A stretch of 10,646 bases of DNA from Euperipatoides rowelli (taxonomy: Eukaryota > Onychophora > Udeonychophora > Euonychophora > Peripatopsidae). Both the position numbers and the translations under genes were made by a program. The stretch's first letter is position 1. The number at the start of each line of letters is the position of its first letter. The notes beneath the pieces were generated by a model, which made no database searches, was not told the DNA's origin, and was given only the letters and a program-made list of their open reading frames with translations. The stretch is taken from assembly GCA_003024985.2 (NCBI GenBank), contig PXIH01S0000871.1. One strand, 5' to 3'. Positions 6,362 to 10,646 of this stretch are shown in pieces.

Positions 6362-7448
6362 AAACATTGAGGGATAACGGCAGGGTTGTTGGTGGAGCCT
6401 TTCCGGATAACGTCTGTAGTTTGAATCTCCTGCCTCATTATGGTTTCCATCCTCCAGTGGTGGTCCGAATAGAATTTCTGGCTCATTTAGGTTTCCTTCC
6501 TCCATCGGAGGTCCAAATACAAATTCTGGTTCTGTAATTTTCCCTTCCTCTGCTGGTAGTGATTCTGGGAGTAGGTGTGACTTAGTAGTTGGTTGACATG
6601 ATGCTTGCCTATTCGTCCATTGTTGAATTTGACTAGGTATGTTACTGGGCTATATTTCTTTATGATGGGACCTGGTTCCCAGCACGGTGCCTGCTTGCAG
6701 TAGTTTCTGGAGAGTACTGGATCTCCTAAGGCAAAGGTCCTAAGGTTAGTTGTTTGGTCAGGGCTTTTAATGTCAGCCAGGGTTCTAATTAATTCTAGGC
6801 GGTTTCTTAGCTGTAAACCTAGGAATAGCTCTTCTGGGTTACGTTATGTGGGGTGGAACTGTAAGCAAATAGCATATTGCTTATTTTTAACCCAATGTTG
6901 GTGTAATCATCCAGTTTTGTCAGAAAGTTTTTTAGAATCTCGACATAGCGTTCAGCCTGACCATTAGAGGCTGGATGGTAGTGGAGGCTTAGGGTGTGAT
7001 GGATGTCTCGATTCTTGCAGAAGATGGAAAAGGTGTCGGAAGTGAATTGAGTACCATTGTCTGATACTAACTGCTTAGGATAAGCATAATGTGAAAAATA
7101 ACCTAGTACTAGTGCTGTACGGATTGTGTTTGTAGAAGTCATGGCAATAACATCTGAACATTTGGAGTAGGCATCAATGCTGACTAGGAATGTGTTTCCA
7201 TCTATAGGGCCAGCAGGTTTGCTTTAGGTTGATCTCTGAAGTTTGATGTGCAGATGCGGCATGTGCAGGCAGTTTGTTCAATTTCTTTATCTACAGCTGG
7301 CCACCAAAATAAGGATCTTGCCAGCATCTTCATCTTGACCATCCCTGTGTGGTTTTTATGTAACTCCTTAAGCAAGGGAGTTTTCAGGTTTTTGGGAATT
7401 ATGACTCTGTTTCCCCACATTAGACAGTCACCATGTATGGTTAGTTAA
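6359..7448 (-). pseudogene. Integrase region of pol, degenerate
   Basis: Integrase inserts the cDNA into the host genome. The zinc-binding H2C2 domain is clear at 7420-7235 (HKNH, then WWPAVDKEIE, then CRIC). The catalytic core follows with VSIDAYSK, SDNGTQF (second catalytic Asp) and HPASNGQAER (catalytic Glu). Between KANL and GP at about 7214 a deletion of roughly 60 bases has removed the segment that holds the first catalytic Asp. The C-terminal domain is visible as LGDPVLSRNY and GPIIKKYSPVTYLVKF at 6720-6610. A frameshift after NQLL near 6580 leads into a tail with a tandem repeat, ending at TGA 6359-6361. Another frameshift near 7440 separates the domain from its upstream linker. Confidence 0.93.
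6442..6537 (-). repeat. 48-bp tandem repeat in the pol C-terminus
   Basis: Two adjacent 48-bp units (6442-6489 and 6490-6537) each encode a 16-residue acidic unit around FGPPxExGNxNEPE. The frame is intact across both units. The repeat lies beyond the integrase C-terminal domain, where related elements have a short variable tail. Confidence 0.8.
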
Positions 7449-8170
7449 TTCTTCTTTGTCTGGAAGTTTTTTAGCAATGGTGTGGGTTTATGCGGCCAAC
7501 CACTTTTCAGATATTTGAACGATTTGTGATAATATTTCATTGTTAGCGGTTTCTATAGCAATTTCTTGATAATTCCATGAAAAATCTTCAATTTGCTCTA
7601 TCATAAGAATTATTTCTCCAATTTCTGCTGTAGATGCTTGGGTCTCTTTACACATTTGCAATTTGCTTAGACGTACAGTATTTGATGTCATAGTTGTATG
7701 CTGATAAATTTAGAGCCTGCCTTTGTATGCGGGCTGCTGCAAGGATGGGGATCTACTTATTGGCATTAAATATGTATGTCAGCGGTTTGTGGTCCATCAA
7801 TAATATGAATTTATGGCCAAATATGTATTGGTGGAACTTCTTTACAGCGAATATGATCCCTAATGCTTCCTTATCCAGTTGAGAGTTATTTCTCTCTGTG
7901 GGCGTTAAATGTACGGGAAGCAAAGGCTATAGGTTGTTCAAGTTCTACTGGGGTGGTGTGGGAGATTATAGCCCCTAAACCAGTTGGAGATGCATCCGAC
8001 GCTATGACTATGGGTAGTGCAGGATTAAAGTGTGTCAGTACTGGTGGTGTTGAGACTAGTTCCTTGATTTGTGTGAACGCTTGTTTTGTAGTGGTGTCCC
8101 AGGACCACTTGACATTTTTATATAGCAAATTGTTCAGCGGTGTTAACATTGTTTCCTGTAGTAGCTTATA
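7449..8170 (-). pseudogene. RNase H domain and linker of pol, degenerate
   Basis: RNase H removes template RNA during cDNA synthesis. The frame at 8149-7886 shows the RT connection (LTPLNNLLY) and the first RNase H strand with SDASPTGLGAII, including the first catalytic Asp. After NAHREK a frameshift near 7890 moves the reading to the next frame, which continues QLDKEALGIIFAVKKF and MDHKPLTYIF, so the other acidic residues are present. A TAG interrupts it near 7752. A small deletion near 7685 joins the domain to the linker (SKLQMCKETQ) leading to the integrase; its frame ends at TAA near 7487. Confidence 0.93.
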
Positions 8171-8900
8171 AGGCCTAGAAAGGATCTGAGTTGGTCCATG
8201 TTCTTAGGTTCAGGTGCTGAGAGTATGGCCTTTATCTTTGTTTTGGATGGTTGTATGCCCTTTGCATTGATTATGTGACCCAAATATTCAACTTCAGCTT
8301 TTAGGAATTCACATTTCTGTTTATTGAGTCTTACACCATTTTTTTTCTAGCTTATCTAGAACTTATCTGGAATATAGCTGGGGCTGCTGCAATACCGAAA
8401 GGTAGTCTTTTGACGGAAATAGATCTTTATGAGTGTTTATTGTGAGGTATTGAGCTGATTCCTCATCAACAGGTACCTGTTGATATGCCTGAGATAAATC
8501 TAGTTTTGAGAAAATAGTTCCTGAGACTAGTTTGGTGGGTATTGGTCCACTACTATATTTTTATTCCGTCCTATTTTATAGTCAGCACATATTCTTAAGC
8601 TGTTGTCTTTTTTTAGTATGGGCACTATTAGTGCTGCCCAATCCGAGTATTTCACTGGTTCTATAATATTTGTTTTTGAAGTTTTGCCATCTCTGCCACT
8701 ATCCTTGGTAAGAGTGCAAAAGCTACCTTCTTGTGCTTACAGAACTTAGGTGTGAAATTTTTCTTTAACATAATATGTGCCTTAAAGTTTTTAATTAGGT
8801 CTAATTCTGGAATAAATAAGCTTTTGTGTTTGATTAAGGCTTAATCTAATTGATTTTTCGGATCTAGATTTAATTCTAAAATAGAGATTTGATCCTGAAG
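8171..8900 (-). pseudogene. Reverse transcriptase domain of pol, YxDD box deleted
   Basis: Reverse transcriptase copies element RNA into DNA. Recognisable pieces on the minus strand are LLPRIVAEMAKLQK (about 8725-8684), LKKDNSLRICADYK (about 8620-8576), FSKLDLSQAYQQVP with the first catalytic Asp at 8498-8500, LPFGIAAAPAIFQ (about 8405-8367) and, after the gap, RLNKQKCEFLKAEVEYLGHI (about 8336-8268). Between IFQ and the next conserved helix about 45 codons are missing; these would hold the YxDD catalytic box. A short AGATAAG direct repeat sits at the junction. Several frameshifts (near 8405, 8545, 8655 and 8690) and stops break the rest. Confidence 0.94.
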
Positions 8901-9250
8901 TATGTTTAGTGCCTTAATCCAAGTACGGCCTAAAAGTGGAATTGAACATTCTTTTAATAAATAGTTCTTGGTTGTGGACAGTTTTATTATTATAAGATAC
9001 ATTAACAATTATTGATTTTCATACTGGGATTATTAATTTTTGAAAAGCATTTAATTTGACTTTAGTTTTCACAATTTTTACATTATTAAGTTTTTCTCTA
9101 AATAAATGCAGGGGGAGTAGGGTTACAGCAGCACCAGTATCCAATTCAAAGGAAATGGGTGCATTATTTACCTTGACATTGATAAAGTATGATTTAACAG
9201 TGTTGCCCTCTATTTGATTTACAGTATAGCTAAGTTTTTAGTAATAGTGA
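8901..9250 (-). pseudogene. Aspartic protease domain, degenerate
   Basis: Retroelement protease cuts the Gag-Pol polyprotein and works as a dimer. The active-site triad reads ELDTGAAVTLLP, with DTG at 9133-9141. An in-frame TGA interrupts the domain at 9019-9021. The closing GRTWIKALN motif is present in a shifted frame at about 8933-8907. Confidence 0.88.
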
Positions 9251-9273
9251 ATTCTCACATTCATTTATATCAC

Positions 9274-10040
9274 TTAGGCTACTCTTTGAGACTTTTTTTT
9301 AAATCTCTCAGCGTTTCCAAAGTTTCTATTTTTTCTGGATCTGCAAATGGAAATTACATGACCTTCCTTTTTGCAATAATAACAAATTGCGTTTTTAAAT
9401 TTGCAGGTTTGTGAAGGGTGGTTTAATCCACAATGTTTACAGATTATGTCATAAGAATAATCCTTATCAGAAGTTTTAATTTTGGAAGTTTTAATTTTGG
9501 AAGTTTCCTCTTCCTTGCACAAAGTGCCTGATAGTCTAGCAGCATCTTTACTAGTTAGCTCAACGATTGAGGCAATTGTATTAAGGTAGCAAATGATGTG
9601 CTGTCGTCTTCAGCTAACAGCTTCTTTTGAATCACTTGGTTAGCAGCTCCAAAGACAAACTGATCTGCTAGCTGGCTATCCAGATCCTCTTTGGAAACAC
9701 AGTTTAAACTTAGTTTGAGTAGGGCCACAGCAAATTCAGTAATTAACTCGCCTGGTTCCTGTTTTCTACAGCGTAACTTGAATCTTTCTGTTCTGGCAAT
9801 CGTTTTGGAATTGAAATGTCCGTCCAGTATTTTAAATAGTTCATTTACTGGCTTCGATTCCGATAGATCTGGAGCTATAAGATTGCAATACAGGTTGAAG
9901 ATAGAAGTCCCCATTAAAGTTAATATTGTAGGCAGTTTTAAATCTTATTTAATTGATTTTTCCTCCAAAAAGAATTTTAATTGTTCACAATATCTTGTCC
10001 ACTTATTCCTTTTATTGTCGAATTACTCAAACTTAGCCAT
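9274..10040 (-). pseudogene. Gag with two zinc knuckles, degenerate
   Basis: Gag forms the particle and binds element RNA. The likely original start is ATG at 10038-10040 (MAKFE), because the frame that follows resembles the N-terminus of Mag-type Gag. It is cut by TAA at 10023-10025 and by TAA at 9945-9947. The capsid-like part at 9914-9570 includes ERFKLRCRKQEPGELITEFA, the usual RF-x-RxQxxGE signature. A frameshift near 9575 changes frame before SKDAARLSGTL. The nucleocapsid part has CKHCGLNHPSQTC (CX2CX3HX4C, 9403-9441) and CYYCKKEGHVISIC (CX2CX4HX4C, 9343-9384), then a basic stretch. Confidence 0.93.
9471..9508 (-). repeat. 15-bp tandem repeat in Gag
   Basis: A 15-bp unit (GAAGTTTTAATTTTG on the + strand) is repeated two and a half times and encodes KTSKI-KTSKI-KTS just before the first zinc knuckle. 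The frame is kept. Confidence 0.85.
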
Positions 10041-10153
10041 AGTAACAATTCAACTATCTTATAAAAATAATTATTAATAGGCTGCCAACTGACTTTTTTT
10101 TTAACAGATACTGTATATTTTCCTATTATCCTTGTCGGCAAGTTATTTTCCCC
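10041..10153 (-). other. Element 5' leader, primer-binding site not recognised
   Basis: On the minus strand the LTR ends CACAACA and the leader starts GGGGAAAATAACTTGCCGAC. No TGG-initial match to a common tRNA 3' end is apparent. Either the site has mutated or an unusual primer was used. Confidence 0.4.
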
Positions 10154-10380
10154 TGTTGTGTCTTAACAAGAAAATAATTTAATAGCCTACAAACAAATAC
10201 AGATAGGAATGCCGACATTTAGCATTTTAGTAGCGGATTTATCGCAAGTTTCAATGTTCTAGGACTAACAAGTTCTAACTCAAAAACATAATATAAATGT
10301 GCATGCTGCGTGCATAATAAAACGTGAGATTCAAAATCTGCTTCGTTTATACTATCGATATGAACTAATGATACAGTACA
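10154..10380 (-). repeat. 5' LTR (right in this window), 227 bp
   Basis: Begins TGTTGTG and ends CAGTACA on the + strand, matching the left LTR apart from scattered substitutions, an extra block near 10208-10222 and the absence of the segment at about 6138-6160. On the minus strand an AGTATAAAC sequence could serve as a TATA box. Confidence 0.96.
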
Positions 10381-10385
10381 CAGTG
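10381..10385 (+). repeat. 5-bp target-site duplication CAGTG, right copy
   Basis: Identical to 6108-6112; it marks the outer edge of the LTR element. Confidence 0.95.
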
Positions 10386-10646
10386 CAGGCGCTGATGGTG
10401 GGCCTGGAATGAATAGGGCAGGGACCTCTAGTCCTTTGGGGCGAATTAAGTGAAACAAAGGTCATCCCTTATCTTTTTCACATAGTTTTTTTTAAATGTT
10501 AATGTTACTAGCCTATGTCTTAGTAATTTTACCCATTTTCATCAAAATATTTAGTTTTGTCAATTTAGATGATGCCATTGGTTTTTGTGTGACTAGGTAA
10601 TGCAGGGTAACCCCTCGCCCCACATATATATATATATATATATATA
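10386..10646. other. Right flank with terminal TA microsatellite
   Basis: The first 68 bases would continue the interrupted exon candidate. The rest is AT-rich with no gene seen. The window ends inside an AT dinucleotide run (10624-10646). Confidence 0.6.

Larger units (their letters stand above)
6113..10380 (-). mobile_element. Dead Mag-type Ty3/gypsy LTR retrotransposon
   Basis: The element is 4,268 bp, has two LTRs of 235 and 227 bp starting TG and ending CA, and is flanked by identical CAGTG. Read on the minus strand, the order is LTR, gag with two zinc knuckles, aspartic protease, reverse transcriptase, RNase H, H2C2 and DDE integrase, repeat tail, polypurine tract, LTR. RNase H before integrase with no envelope frame, together with the CX2CX3HX4C plus CX2CX4HX4C knuckle pair, points to the Mag clade of Metaviridae. 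Many frameshifts and stops, plus loss of the reverse transcriptase YxDD box and the first integrase aspartate, make it inactive. LTRs that differ by many substitutions and indels indicate an old insertion. Confidence 0.97.
6089..10453 (+). pseudogene. Candidate terminal exon split by the LTR retrotransposon
   Basis: If the LTR element and one copy of CAGTG are ignored, the sequence after the acceptor (6089-6112, then 10386 onward) is open for 30 codons in one frame and ends at TGA 10451-10453. That frame is Ser-, Gly- and Ala-rich. A second frame is open for 16 codons to a TGA at about 10410. No family is recognisable, and whether it belongs with the exons at 4469-5419 is unknown. The insertion would break this exon. 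Confidence 0.3.

Noticed and set aside
7863-8171. 102-codon + strand frame
   Set aside because: Shadow of the RNase H region on the minus strand.
9691-10077. 128-codon + strand frame
   Set aside because: Shadow of Gag, whose motifs are on the minus strand.
6113-10380. Envelope gene or endogenous retrovirus
   Set aside because: Pol ends 12 bases before the 3' LTR and no frame for an envelope exists; the domain content is that of a Mag-type retrotransposon.
10219-10458. Minus-strand frame across the right LTR and its flank
   Set aside because: Crosses the element boundary and the target duplication, so it is not an ancestral gene.

Overview
The window looks like a piece of an animal nuclear genome, most likely a marine invertebrate. 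It is AT-rich and intron-bearing, with microsatellites, a short metazoan-type telomere-like run and several layers of transposable elements; two N positions (2089 and 3577) mark it as draft assembly. No tRNA, rRNA, CRISPR array or bacterial-type gene is visible. I cannot name the species.

Layout. 1-690 is low-complexity sequence with a possible old MITE (125-380). 693-964 is a short element with 27-bp inverted ends. 965-1704 holds nothing I can call. 1705-3660 is the most unusual part: a 1.9-kb insertion bounded by a 25-bp direct repeat (24/25 identical). Its first nucleotides fold into an HDV-like self-cleaving ribozyme (1729-1828), it ends in a short TGATACC tandem, and it contains several GT-AG intron-like segments. 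One partial duplication inside it lacks the first intron exactly at the predicted splice junction. A 129-codon reading frame near its 3' end resembles the C-terminal tail of LINE polymerases. Together these read as a non-LTR-type retroposon, sense on the + strand, whose RNA was both processed by a ribozyme and spliced.

3661-6088 is AT-rich. It includes a candidate two-exon host gene or pseudogene (4469-4645 and 5360-5419) joined by a phase-0 GT-AG intron, but with a TAG in the first exon, and a 10-bp tandem repeat. 6089 follows a very strong 3' splice acceptor, and 24 nt downstream of it a complete but dead Ty3/gypsy (Mag-type) LTR retrotransposon is inserted on the - strand (6113-10380, 5-bp duplication CAGTG).

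The LTR element reads, from right to left, LTR, gag with two zinc knuckles, aspartic protease, reverse transcriptase, RNase H, integrase, tandem-repeat tail, polypurine tract, LTR. It carries many frameshifts and stops, and separate deletions have removed the reverse transcriptase YxDD box and the first catalytic aspartate of the integrase. It cannot be autonomous. 10386-10646 resumes the interrupted host sequence and ends in a TA repeat.
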